In this document: in pieces, positions 1 through 11,949 of the stretch
Layout of the letters: each line of letters begins with the position of its first letter
Numbering within the stretch: the first letter of the stretch is position 1
Source of the DNA: Toxorhynchites rutilus septentrionalis
Lineage: Eukaryota; Arthropoda; Insecta; Diptera; Culicidae
DNA: 64,000 bases
Direction of reading: 5' to 3'
Assembly: GCF_029784135.1 (NCBI RefSeq)
Contig: NC_073746.1
Coordinates: 300,211,614-300,275,613, forward strand
The notes under the pieces: model-generated
Seen by the model: only the letters and a program-made list of their open reading frames with translations
The model's database searches: none
What the model was told of the DNA's origin: nothing
Translations under genes and position numbers: made by a program

Positions 1-3000
1 GTCAGCGAACGATTATGAGTTTGAGTCAATTTTCATACATTAGCACATACAATCGTATTTTTTAGAGAAATAAAAACCATTATTCTGAAAACAGATAGTA
101 AACCTTTTAACTCTCATACGACACTATAATTTTATCTAAATAGAATGTTCCGAAAACTTGTTTTCGACTTTCAAAAAAGAGAAAAGAGATCTGCATGGTG
201 GAAAACTCTCTTCGGGCTAGAGGAAGATGTGTTGGCTAGCTTAGACCTTGATTACATGTCCCAAATATATGTCTTCCTAAAAGTTATCGATATTCGTGTC
301 TGATTGTCAGGAGTTTGGCTCCTTTAAACTTATGTAACTGAGCCTGTAAAAATAAATGATTTAATAAAAAAAAATAGATTTTAAATTATAAATTTTTGGA
401 AACAATTAAGAAAACATTTTTGGCTTTTCCTTCTAATTTTTTTTTCCAAATATTTCAAGTATACAAAGTTGCTTAGGTGACCCATGTCTTTACATTCACT
501 ATGCGTAGAACGGCAAAGCTTTAACATTGTGAAAATAAACCACCTTCTAACCCTCTTAAAGCACTTCCTCACAATTACAAGAATCGGTCGCGAAGTCAGA
601 TTGAAGTCCGAAGACAAACCACGAACAGCTTAACTCTGTTGAATTGAATCAGATCACACGGCCGGTGTGACCAAATCCATTGGTCATGCCATCGCTGCAG
701 GAACTGCCATTGAAATTCGGTCTTTTCGGAGATAATGGCTACCCTCATGTCACAAGAGGAAGCCGCCAATAGTCCCAACCCGTTGATTGTAAACTCTCCG
801 AATCCTGCTGCTGCTGTGCGCACATTTCACAGTGTGTGCCATCCACCGAAAAGTGACGGTCTGTTTGTTCGCAATCAATTCACACCTCTGAAGGTAAAGA
901 AAAAACGTCGACTTGTTTGTGCACCGGCTCCATGCCACGCCCCCCGTTCCCTGTCGAGCACGATTTCGGACGGTTCATTGTCTATCGTCACCGTCGTCAA
1001 TCGGAAATTAGACCGCGTGTGTAAGCCACGCGGATCCGCGGGTCGATCGGACGACGGCAGGAAGCCCCGGACAATTGAGACGAAAGGCAGCGATCGGAAC
1101 GGAACGCCTCGGGTTCGTTCAGGTCAATCCATCGACGATTATCGGCTAGTTTCATCAGGCCGAACGCAGAATTAAGTCACTCTAGCGAGTCAACAAACAC
1201 AGCTAACTGTCGAATTCACGGTAAACGGCGCCGTGAATAAACGGTAATTAGACTCTTGCAAGTCGCCGGAAGGGGAGCTTGCGGCCAATCTGTTAAACTA
1301 ACAACCTGTGGGTACGCAAACACACAGGTTACCATTGTTATCAGATCATTTGTAGTGTCAAATCGACAGGTTCAGTTGGGGAAACAAATAGATTTCGATT
1401 TCGAGGATTTCGCATCGATCACCACTGATCGAACGAAAAGTGAGAAAGTTTAATTATAAAAAAGTAGAGACGTGAAATAAATAAACCAATCGCTGGAAGC
1501 GGGTATTAAAATGAAATCGATCCACCTACCTGTAAGAGGTGCGGAGGAAATGGGAATAAATCAACGAGCCGTGAAAAAGGCATTCAAAGTGGTAAAATAA
1601 ATCGGAACGGGGGTTCGCAAGGGCGTCCCTTGCAAAATACTGTTCGCGGTGGGTAAAAATAAACAATAAACTAATTGCTGCCCATGAATAATCATCCGAT
1701 CGGATTGTTAGTTATGCTCAATAAACACACCATCCGGGCGAATTCTCTCTGATACGTGAAGCAACCGCATTGTCATCTGACACAGATTCCCAAAAGAGCA
1801 CTTCCTCAACCGATCGGTTCCGGTCCCGGGAGGCATTCGACTTGCAGCGCAGCTTTCAACCGTAAATGTGCCAAATGTTTGTTACGCATGTTCGCTTGCC
1901 ATCCTTTCGATTGCTTTCTTCTTACCGCGCAGGACTTCAGCGTTCTCTTGCGAGAGGACGCATTAAAGGTAAATTTATTATATATAATTAGTGTTATTAC
2001 AAGCTGGAAATTTATGAAGCCCTGCAGTTGCGACGCGGGGATGCGACGTCCAAACGACGCAAATTTATCATCGATGTAATCACTGTTTTGCAACGAGGAG
2101 CCTTGAGTAGTATTTTCGGCGGCGAACGGTGCGACACTTTGCAAGGAGCCGAACACACCTGGAGAGAGGAACCGTTCGTTCGTCGATGGCGATAAAGTTG
2201 TTGGCCCGGTGCTCATTTGCATGCGTACAACATAATTTTCAATTACAGCCATTAAAGTGATGTCAAGTATAGTTGGTTTTTGATGATATGGGATAATTTG
2301 CGCTTGCCGGCGTGAAATTTGGGACAAATTTGTTTACGGTTGTCTCGTTTGATGTGGCTGGGGCTACTGACAGATGCTAACCGGTTCACGAAGTGCTGCC
2401 AACTTTGAAATTTTGACATGATTGTTTTTTTTTGAAGATGCTCTCAATTTTTGTTGTTCCGATGGAAACCCCTATTTGAACCGGAGTGTTAGGGAAAAAA
2501 AGGTGCGACAACGGCTCGTCAATCTTTCCCGCTGCTAATGATATGCTCTTCAGCGAATGGTACTTTTCGGTATTGAACCATCCGTGCCGGTACTTCAATT
2601 GCCCAAACTCCGGGAGAGGATGACCATCATCATCATCAATATGAACATCACCATCAACGCCACCAGAGCATCAGCAGCAGCAGCACTCGGAGCGATCAAA
2701 TTAAAGAAGAAAATGAACACGCCGCAACACAAATTAACAGTTAGCGAACCTAGATCTACACGAATAACTAATAATCGTAATTTGTGCCGCATCGCACGTA
2801 GAGAAACATGTTTTCCCCGTACGAGAGCTGGTCACCGCTAATCTTCTCGCACATATCTCTCGCACAACCTCCGCTGCCGTAAACTTCTGGGGGCCCACCG
2901 TTTCGCTATGGAAGCGATCGTAGTGCGCCACCGAGGGGATCGATCTTTAACTTGTCACGGAGACAATCAGCAGCGGCGAGTGGCAAACAAACGTTAAGGA

Positions 3001-3150
3001 CCGGTAAAATGCGGATAATTAATAATCATCCTCTAATCGGACCGAGCGGTCTCTAACTGTTTATCGCCTGAAGCACTGTGCGCGAGCTAAAGGTACCCAT
3101 GAGGTCCGCGTTGGATCAGCTGAGGTGGCTAGTGTCAGAATGGAAATGAA
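1..3150. other. Single-copy-looking non-coding region
   Basis: I recognise no gene here. Open frames of 65-173 codons occur on both strands, but they overlap each other and show no family motif. Base composition is more balanced than in the repeat-rich parts, and homeodomain-type TAATTA/ATTAAT motifs occur, for example near 3018-3030. Near 150-175 there is a short stretch (GTTCCGAAAACTTGTTTTCG) that resembles one at about 25945-25965, so this part may be repetitive. Intergenic or intronic regulatory DNA is the most likely reading, by inference. Confidence 0.5.
2622..2690. repeat. Short trinucleotide-rich microsatellite (ATC/CAG)
   Basis: An imperfect run of ATC/ATG triplets is followed by CAGCAGCAGCAG. 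It is low-complexity sequence, and it makes artificial open frames on both strands. Confidence 0.7.
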
Positions 3151-3386
3151 ACTTGAGCTATTCTCAACTCCATTTTTTGGAGAGGTTCCAAAGCTCATAT
3201 CCTAGATAAATACTTAGCGTAATGAAATGATGAGAGCGGTGCATTAAACTGCTACTTAGATCGAAATCTGATCTGCTATGATCTACTCCAAACGTTCTAT
3301 AGCAGAGGTGGCCAGACTTTCGGGTATAAAGGACGACTAATTGTTTGAATGTAGGGCCGCGGTCTACCAACGTTGATTGTATAAAA

Positions 3387-4351
3387 AAAACAGAAAGTGG
3401 GTTATATCTATGGTATAACCGCAAGGGTGACGTAGGACTATCGTTGATTTAGACATCATTTGTTTGAAGTTGAATCTAAATCCATTCTGAATGAATGAAT
3501 AAATGAATATTTGGGAGACTTCGAAAACGAGAGCGTTACGTTGGAGGCACAAGGTTTTATGCATCCAATATAGGATACGAAAAACCGAAAAATTTCTTGT
3601 GTATACACACGGAGAGCGCATGTGTTACGCACACAACGAAGTTAGTAATAAAAAATCCTAAATTTGTTCGAAGTTTTAAAGGTTTTTCAATATAAATCGT
3701 TTCATATATCAAGTCATTTTTAACACAACTGCTACCATATGAAATTTTACGCTTACACTTGTGCTAAATTTTACACAGTACACGATCGGTCATTGATATG
3801 AAATTTCACGAAGCGACCAACATTAAAGTTCCAAATTTAAATTTTATTTACTAGAATTAATCGTATCACTCACCTTACTTGCAATATAAAAATACCCCCG
3901 ACTTGCATATACTTGCAATGTCGATTCCCCCCAGGCAGATTTGTTTTAATGTCTCTGTTATTGAATACATTTCGGTAGGAACAAAAGTTCCCCCTACTTT
4001 CATGTATTTTCAATGACGATTTCCCCCAGGCAGCTTGGTTTTGATGTCTCTGTAAGGGACCCGTCGCATGTGTCGTCAATTTCGACCAATCAGAAGTGGG
4101 TATTTCCGTTAGGATAGGGGTTGAGATTTTTCAATTGTTCGATGATTAGTTTCATGACATATTTTTTTTCTTCAATATAAAAAATTGTTATGGAGTGCCG
4201 AAATCGATTGACGCGAAAATTTCATCAATCCATCATGAAATGACTGAGCAATAAGCGTTTGAAATTGGACAATTTTCACGATGTGCTCGATTGTCGACTT
4301 TCAATTTGTACCCCAATATGTTCCCGAAAGACGTAATCCTACGTCAAAAGT
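3387..4351 (+). repeat. Family A repeat unit, copy 1
   Basis: The unit opens with TGGGTTATATC and a stem-loop (GGTTATA, 7-nt loop, TATAACC), then GCAAGG and GACGTAGGACTA. It closes with GACGTAATCCTACGTC at about 4331-4346. The first 210 bases match 21326-21515 almost base for base. The 3'-part holds about 1.5 units of a 95-bp tandem repeat (about 3895-4045). After that comes a CCAATCAGAAGTGGG block, which also occurs at about 20630 and 21215. There is no coding capacity. I do not recognise this as a named family. Confidence 0.75.
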
Positions 4352-4451
4352 CATTAGAAAATTAATGTAGTACTTGACATTAAAACATAGAGGAACTGGT
4401 ACAAATTCGGTACCCCATTTTGTCTTTTTGGACTTAGCTCTTGGCCAATGT

Positions 4452-6460
4452 GATGTTGTTCCCCTCGATGAATGCTGGAACTCCTTAAAATTAGCAATTA
4501 GCAGCACAGCAGAGAACGTCATCGGGTATGAACAACGAGGACAACGGAACGAATGGTTTGACGACGAGTGCCAAGCGCTCCTGAACGAGAAGGATGCAGC
4601 ACGCGCAGCCATGCTGCAACGAGCGACTCGACAAAACGTGGAACGATACAGACTGAAACGAAGGCAGCAAACACATCTCTTTCGGGAAAAAAAGCGCCGC
4701 CTGGAAGAGAAAGAGTGTGAGGAGATGGAGCTGCTTTATCGTTCTCGAGAATCGCGGAAGTTCTTCAAGAAACTAAACGCCTCGCACAAAGGCCTTTGCC
4801 GCGGGCCGAAATGTGCAAAAACAAGGAAGGAGGCATCTTGACGAACGAACGTGAGGTGATCGAAAGGTGGAGACAGCACTACGATGAACACCTGAACAGC
4901 GCGCAGACAGTAGACCAAGACGGCGTTGAGGAGGACTACACCGGTGCAATGAACAACGACGACGTACCACCCCCGACGATGGGTGAAGTTAAGGAGGCCA
5001 TGATTCAGCTCAAGAACCACAAAACAGCTGGTAAGGATGGCCTCGTAGCAGAGCTCTTCAAGGGAGGTCCGAGAAAACTTGTAGAGTGTATGCACCGTTT
5101 GATAGTCAGGATCTGGGACACAGAACAGCTACCGGAGGAGTGGAAAGACGGGGTAATCTGCCCCATCTATAAAAAAGGAGACACGTTGGATTGCGGGAAC
5201 TATCGTGCCATCACAATCCTGAATGGTGCCTACAAAATTTTGTCTCAGATCCTCTTCCGCCACCTATCGCCAATAGTAAGTAGATTTGTGGGAAGTTATC
5301 AGGCCGGATTCATGCCCGGTTGCTCAACGACCGACCAGATTTTTACACTGCGGCAGATCCTCCAAAAGTGCCGCGAGTATCAGGTCCCTACACACCACAT
5401 CTTCGTCGACTTCAAGGCCGCATATGATACAATCGACCGACGACAGCTATGGAGGATCATGGACGAACACGGCTTTCCCCGAAAGCTGACAAGACTGATT
5501 CAGGCAACGATGAACGGTGTGCGGTGCAGTGTGTGGATCTCAGGTGAGCTGTCGGAATCATTTGAGACTCACAGGGGACCTCGACAAGGCGATGGAATCT
5601 CCTATCTGCTCTTCAACGTGGCGCTGGAAGGTGTTATGCGGAGAGCGGGCTTCAACATGCGGGGCACGATTTTCAACAAGTCTAGCCAGTTTATCTGCTT
5701 CGCCGACGACGTGGATATAATCGGAAGAACACATGCGACGGTAGCCGACTTGTATACCCGACTGAAACACGAAGCAGGGCTGATTGGGCTTGGGAACAAT
5801 GCGTCTAAAACTAAATACATGCTAGCTGGAGGGACTGATCGCAACAGAGTTCTTCTTGGTAGTAGTGTTGTGATCGACGGCGACGAGCTCGAGGTGGTAG
5901 AGGAATTTGTCTACCTTGGCTCGTTGATAACACCTGACAACAACAACAGCCGTGGAATTCGAAGAAGCATTGTCAATGGAAGTCGTGCCTACTATGGGCT
6001 CCGTAAATCCTTGAGGTCCAACAAACTCCGACCCCTTACGAAGTGTACCATGTACAAATCCCTAATTCGACCGGTTGTTCTCTATGGGCACGAAGCATGG
6101 ACGATGCTTGAAGAGGACTCCCAAGCGCTTGGAGTTTTCGAACGCCGAGTGCTCAGAACAATATACGGTGGTGTACAGGAATGCGGAGTATGGAGAAGGA
6201 GAATGAACCACGAACTGGCGCAACTCTACGGCGAACCCAGCATTCAGAAAGTCGCCAAGGCTGGACGAGAGCGATGGGCAGGGCATGTTGCAAGATTGCC
6301 GGACAGCAGCCCTGCAAAGATGGTGTTCACATCGAATCCGGTAGGAACAAGAAGGAGAGGAGCCCAACGAGCGAGGTGGTTGGACCAGGTGGAGCAGGAC
6401 TTGGCAAGAATCGGTGCAGCCGGGAGTTGGAGAACTGCAGCCATGGATCGGGATTATTGA
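4452..6460 (+). pseudogene. RTE reverse transcriptase, 5'-truncated and frameshifted
   Basis: The coding sequence copies element RNA into DNA at the target site. The first part (to about 4795) encodes a lysine/arginine/glutamate-rich linker with NEWFDDEC and ending RKFFKKLNASHKG. A single-base slip at about 4785-4800 moves reading to the next frame, which stays open for about 550 codons. Visible motifs there are RWRQHYDEHLN, a KTAGKDG segment, PIYKKGDTLDCGNYRAI, YQAGFMPGCSTTDQIF, IFVDFKAAYDTIDR and the catalytic FADD box at about residue 301. The C-terminal part has RWAGHVARLPD, which is usual at the end of RTE proteins. The core reverse transcriptase motifs look undamaged, so the copy is fairly young. 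Without its endonuclease and with the frameshift it should be inactive. Confidence 0.9.
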
Positions 6461-6525
6461 CGAAAAATTGTGAAGAAGATCTAATCTCTCAATGGGATGT
6501 AGTATCATTATAAATAAAAAAAAAA
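4452..6525 (+). mobile_element. 5'-truncated RTE-type non-LTR retrotransposon with 13-bp target duplication
   Basis: The insertion is flanked by identical copies of TCTTGGCCAATGT at 4439-4451 and 6526-6538. It starts inside the linker between endonuclease and reverse transcriptase, so the endonuclease is missing. It ends in a short A-rich tail (ATAAATAAAAAAAA) after the stop codon. 5' truncation, an A-rich 3' end and a target duplication are what target-primed reverse transcription leaves. Protein features point to the RTE clade (JAM-like in mosquitoes), but the exact family cannot be fixed here. Confidence 0.9.
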
Positions 6526-7405
6526 TCTTGGCCAATGTTCGGAATTTCATCATATTACGCCAGCTTATGAAGGGATATATTGCGGACAATTCCCCGCAAA
6601 TCGATTTCAAAAATCTTGATTTGGCTCGGAGCTCAAACTCAAATTCGAGTACCCGAGATGTCTGGGTATAAATTTGACACCCCATTTTTTTATTTTTCAG
6701 ATTAAAAGAAAGCGTCCTGAAATCACTGAAAAATGAATTTTTTGACATTTTCATACAAAATTGAAATGAAGTACACTATCTTACGTAAATTAACTCAACT
6801 TTGACGAAAAAGCATGCAATTTTACAAAACAAAGAGGAACAAAAAAACGATTTTTCAAGAAAAAGTGAACAAATTTCATCTTGATTTATTTCTAACTAAA
6901 AAAGTAAAACGAATCAAAAGCCTTTACAAAAGTCGCTAGCTTAGTGATCAGTCTCGCAATCTGTGCAGGCGGTATAGGCCCATGGAATCATCAACACTAT
7001 GTTTACATTTGGGGTGCCAAATTACCCGCATACCGAATTTTCACTTTGGAATGAAATCTATGAAATTTGTGACTAAAATCTCGCTACATTTACTCGAATT
7101 CGTTGATGAAAATCAATTTCTTGATTCAAATCAGCTTTAAAATTTTTTATTGGCTCACTATTCGATTTTTAATGATTTTTCAAAAGACGCACAAGAAAAA
7201 TTTTCGAGATTTCAAAAACAACAAATCTTTTTTTTTTTAAAAACACAGATATTTTGGGTTTTTGGCCTCTGACGTTTGTTACTACATTACTAGAACATTA
7301 TTACATTACTTTTTTTATTCACCACCAGAGTGCGCTCATTACCGCCGGAGATCCGGGTGGGTACCAAATTACCCACGGGGTACCGAATTTGTACCAGTTC
7401 CTCTA

Positions 7406-7874
7406 CTTTAAACCCTCCTGTTCTCACGCGCAAAATCATAACTATATCACAGGCGGTGCGTGTCTCTGTAATTTTGCAATTTTAAATTTTCTTTATAAAT
7501 AAAAAAATATAATTAAATGAAAAAAAAACTCCAGAAAATGTTTTTCTTCAACTTCATTCAGCTTCATGCAATTAAGCCTCCTCAAAACAAAATTATTGAT
7601 TCCCGGACTGTGAGACAGAGGCTGTGAGAGGGTCAATTAAAGGAAAAAATTGGACATACTAATACATATTCAATGAGAAATTAGTTTATAAAATAAAAAC
7701 AAATATCGGTCACTAAATAATCGTTATGTGTATATTTTTTTCTGTAAAGTTTCATCAATCAATAACATTTTTTTAAGTAAATGACAATTTATGAACATAC
7801 AAAACAATTATGTTCCTTAGAAATACATCCTAGATGGTTATTATATTCCTTAATTATCGTCAATTATAAAAATG
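7406..7874. other. AT-rich gap, no gene
   Basis: This is AT-rich DNA with no recognisable coding or repeat end. It separates the TA-flanked element from the composite inverted repeats that follow. Confidence 0.4.
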
Positions 7875-7879
7875 TCATC

Positions 7880-10340
7880 CATTAGCGACTTGACAGTTTG
7901 GTGTCTTCGTGTGAATGAACCCTCAACACATTTTAATGATCTGTCAATGCACAACGGCCCAGGAGATGTATTTAAGTGGAAATTAGCATTTAGAGCTCGA
8001 CAGTTATTCCCTAGACAAAAACTGTCTTCGACATTACATATGATAGAGCGCTCATTTTTGTGTTATCAAAAATAGGGTGACTAAAATTGTCGATAGAATG
8101 AAAAACCTAACTTTCTTATCATTATAGATAGAGGTAATTGTAGTTCGACAATTTGACAGTCATTTGAGATATCTTTGTAGAACAAAGTTTTTTTTTCTAT
8201 TTCTTGAAATAACCGATATAGCATCTTTTTTCAAAGTTACGTTAGGGTCACCATGAAAAAAACTGTTTTTTGTTTTTTGCTCTAACTTTTGTATTTCAAA
8301 TTCTACATACAAACTGTCTTTGGAAGACTTTTAGAGCTTACTAATACAAATATTTTGCGATGCAGAACTTGTGATTACCTCAACTTCACTCAAAGTTATT
8401 GATATTTTTCCCCAAAAAACACGCTCTTTTCATTTGTTTGTCATTCTTTCTGGGGCAAACATAAAAAAAATGTTTGTTAACGGAATTTGGAAGAACAGAT
8501 TTCACTCTTTATAATATGTGATTTTAAAAAATATGTTATTTTTTGTGTTTGAGTAAATTAAAATTGAAACCATGAGTTTTTGGCTAAAAAAACATCGATA
8601 ACTTTGTGGGAGATATTTGTTTTAGACAAAAACTGTCTTCAGCAAAATTGTTACATATGATAGAGCGTTCATTTTCATGTTATCAAAAATAGGGTAACCA
8701 GAATTGTCGATGAAATAAAAAATCTAACTTTCTTATTTTTATTAGGGTGACCATGAAAAAACTTTTTTTTTTTGCTTTAACTTTTATACTTCAAATTCTA
8801 CATCAAAACTGTCTTCGTACAACTTTTAGAGCTTATCAATACCAACATTTTGCGATACAGAACTTGTCAATGTCTCAAACCTACTTAAAGTTATTGATGT
8901 TTTTCTACCCAAAAACTCATGAGGTCAATTTTAATTTACTCAAACACAAAAAATAACATAGTGTTGAAAATCACACATCATGTAGAATGAAATATACTCT
9001 TTCAAATGCCGTCAATAAACTTTGTTTATGTTTGCCCCAGAAAGAATGACAAACAATTGAAGAGAGCGTATTTTTTGGGAAGAAATATCAATAACTTTGA
9101 GTTAAGTTGAGATATTGACAAGTTCTGCATCGTAAAATGTTTGTATTAGCCAGTTCTAAAAGTCTTTCGAAGACAGTTTGTATGTAGAATTTGAAATATA
9201 AAAGTTCGAGCAAAAAGTCATCTTTTCAGCTGAATTTTCGACCACATTCGATCATTATACCATTGCATTCGGGATACCGAAAATGAACCAACGCCAAACC
9301 TCATAATCACAGCCAGCCACTCACAGTTGATTCATTCAGTTTCGTTCATTCTCTTTTTCGCTCTGCTCTGCGTTCACGGAATTTGAGCAAAAGGAAATAT
9401 CCCTAGTTTTCTCATTCATTGATATTAATATACCAGTTCATTCACTATCACCATCGTTCTCGGACACTGACAAAACGGAGAAATTCGTTGAGGAAGATAG
9501 TAGTTAGTCATAATAGTTATAATAAATTAAATTGTGAAAGCATGCAAGGTCTCCGTCTCAGTTGAAATGCTTCCATTTTACATAGTGAATATGCAATCCC
9601 AATTCCACTTGTCAGAAATGTTTCAAAAGACTCCAATTCCGATGTAAAAAAATACCGTCTCGACTCAAATTTAGAACATTTAATTTTTGACTCAAATTCC
9701 GAACACACGAACATAAAATGGTGGTGTCCAAGACACTTTCTCGCCGTCCAAGCATATGCAATCCTTAGCTGTGTGTGTGCTTGCAGATCTTGTTCTTTTA
9801 TTGGCATTTATGCTTGCGCCACCGATTTGCGTTGCGCTTTCGGAGTAACTGACTCAATGAGAAAATCACACACTTATTGGGATATTGAAAATGAACAGTC
9901 ACAACATTCCTGACAATTCAATGGCAATGAATAAATGTGAATGAATTCTCATGACTCGAACTTTAAGGAAAGCTCAGATAGCACAGAATGAATATGAATG
10001 AACACAGTTGTAAATTTGTTTGACGTCGAGTGAGTGACAGCAGCATCGACAAGCAAAATAAACGCGTTACACTGATTAAAATATATTTTCAATATTACTT
10101 AACAAGCTTAACAATATTCCCAAGCCCTGCCTCTATCTATAAAGATAAGAAAGTTATATTTTTTATTTCATCGACAGTTTTGGTCACCCTATTTTTGACA
10201 ACATAAAAATGAGCGCTCTATCATATGTAACAACTTTATCGAAGACAGTTTTTGTCTAGAGAATAACTGTCGAGCTCTAAATGCTAATTTCCACTTAAAT
10301 ACATCTCCTGAACCATTGTGCAATGTTAAAACGTTTTCAA
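7880..10340. repeat. Composite inverted-repeat region
   Basis: A block at about 7940-8125 (with TTAAGTGGAAATTAGCATTT and ATATGATAGAGCGCTCATTT) recurs in part at about 8615-8745. It returns inverted at about 10140-10310. Inside, about 8245-8610 pairs as an inverted repeat with about 8870-9215. Shared text includes TCATTCTTTCTGGGGCAAAC and its complement. The segment 9230-10100 is unrelated and may be an insertion; it holds repeated TGAATGAA-type text. No transposase frame is visible. This is probably a foldback-type or MITE-like element that has rearranged. Confidence 0.7.
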
Positions 10341-10599
10341 AAGCATAATTTTCATTATGGTAAAGTACACGAACAAGCAACGCTTAATAACTGCCAAAAA
10401 TTACTACCGAAATTCAGAGTCGGTGGTAGCGACTTCAACCAATTTCCGGTCGTAATATTCGTCCCAGCCGGCAGGCTGTGCATAGTTTGGTGACCAAACT
10501 TGGGTCCACATTTTCGCTGTTGGATGTTCCCGTGCCAACGAGAAGCTGCCCCGCACGAAACAACGAAAATATCGCAACCGCAGGTAGTGAATCCATCTG

Positions 10600-10852
10600 A
10601 AATTGGTGAATTTTTTGGTTAATTTGCTATTTCGAGAAATGAACCTGTCAATTGGCTACCTCGTTCATGCGATTTGAGGCCATTGGATTTGTTTCTATGG
10701 AGCTATGTCAAGTCACTAGTCTATGCCAAGAAGTCAGCGACTTCAGAAGAGCTCAGAGACAACATCCAGTGCGAAATTCGCATCACTCCAGTCGAAATGT
10801 GTGACCGAGTAAAGGAAAATTAGGTTCATCGGATCGATCGCTGTAAACAGTA
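10600..10852 (+). pseudogene. C-terminal fragment of a mariner-like transposase
   Basis: In the plus frame from about 10655 the translation reads WLPRSCDLRPLDLFLWSYVK, then YAKKSATSEELRDNI. This resembles the last catalytic-aspartate region of IS630/Tc1/mariner transposases and is close to PPRSCDLNPLDLFLWCYAK in the DD41D element at 29748-31049. A stop follows VKEN. The N-terminal and central domains are not visible. A foldback element abuts the 3' side. Confidence 0.7.
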
Positions 10853-11945
10853 GAGTGCCAATGAAAATGGCCATCTCGAATTTTCAAAGCGAACTTGGTG
10901 AGTAAAGGAAATCGGGTTTTTCGAAAAAAAAAATTGCATGAAACGTTGAGATCTACTGTCATCTAAAAACATTTTTTTTGTCAAAAAATCGACGCTCTGG
11001 GACTTTGTCGTTTTTTCGGAATACGAGGCAAAACGTATGGTTTAGGGTGCCGATGAAAATCGTCATATCGATTTTTCATACGGGACTCCCTGCGAAATGT
11101 TAATTTGCACGATAAAATACCCTCTGCAAAGTATTAGCTCAGTCGGACTTCATTTGCTATTGTCGCAGATGTAAAAATTCAAGGAAATCGGGGGTTTCAA
11201 AAAAATTTGTTTTGATACCAAATGTCTTTGAATTGCATGAAACGTCGAGATTAACTGTTATCTCGAAAAAAAATTTGTGTCAAAAATTAACTTTTCGACA
11301 CTTGGTCGTTTTTGTCTGAAAAGTCGATTTTTGACGAATTTTTTTTCGAGATAATAGTAAATCTCGACGTTTCATGCAATTCTAAGACATTTGGAATCAA
11401 CTTTTTTTTGAAAACCCCGATTTCCTTTACTCTCCCCTTGGGTGATTTTTCGGTTTTCGGAAAAAAATAATTTCCACATCTGCGACAATAGTAAATGAAG
11501 TCCGAATGAGCTAATACTTTGCAGAGGGTATTTCATCGTGCAAGTTAACATTTCGCAGGGAGTCCCGTATGAAAAATCGATATGACGATTTTCATTGGCA
11601 CCCCAAACCATTCGTGTTGCCCCGTATTTCGAAAAAACGACAAAGCGTCGATTTTTGACAAAACAAATTTTTTGAGCTGACAGTAGATCTCGACGTTTCA
11701 TGCAATTTGAAGACATTTGGCATCAACAAATTTTTTTCGAGAATCCCGATTTCCTTTACTTTTCCCTTGGGTGATTTTTCGGTTTTCAAAAAACTCAAAC
11801 TTTGACCGCTGTGCGACACTAGTAAATGAAGTCCGATTGAGCTGATATTTTGCATAGGATAGTTTTTCGTGGGAATCAACATTTTTAATCAAGTTCGCTT
11901 TGAAAATTCGAGGGTCACTTTTTTCCGATACATCCATTGGCACTC
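10853..11945. mobile_element. Foldback element with long inverted arms, TA flanks
   Basis: The ends are GAGTGCCAATG and its complement, each bordered by TA (10851-10852 and 11946-11947). Almost the whole element is two inverted arms meeting near 11310-11340. Matching blocks include TCATACGGGACTCCCTGCGA (about 11077) against its complement (about 11557), and ATGAAACGTCGAG on both sides. The right arm carries a further diverged half-repeat, so it is longer. There is no coding sequence. The transcript would form a long hairpin. The TA flanks suggest Tc1/mariner-driven mobility. Confidence 0.85.
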
Positions 11946-11949
11946 TAAT

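Larger units (their letters stand above)
4390..7403. mobile_element. TA-flanked inverted-repeat DNA element, split by an RTE insertion
   Basis: The left end begins GAGGAACTGGTACAAATTCG directly after a TA (4388-4389). The right end is its reverse complement and stops before a TA at 7404-7405. The arms match over about 28 bases. TA flanks fit Tc1/mariner-type insertion. Removing the nested retrotransposon leaves about 0.93 kb of AT-rich DNA without a transposase frame, so this was probably a non-autonomous element (MITE). The terminal match is direct observation and the class is inference. Confidence 0.8.

Noticed and set aside
735..1175. 146-codon plus-strand frame as a gene
   Set aside because: No recognisable domain. 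An antisense frame overlaps it, and composition is like the surrounding non-coding DNA.
1806..2327. 173-codon minus-strand frame as a coding exon
   Set aside because: It is among the longer frames but has low-complexity stretches, no domain I recognise, and a competing plus frame (1756-2079).
4796..6460. A host gene encoding a reverse-transcriptase-like protein
   Set aside because: The 13-bp target duplication, 5' truncation and A-rich tail show a retrotransposon copy.
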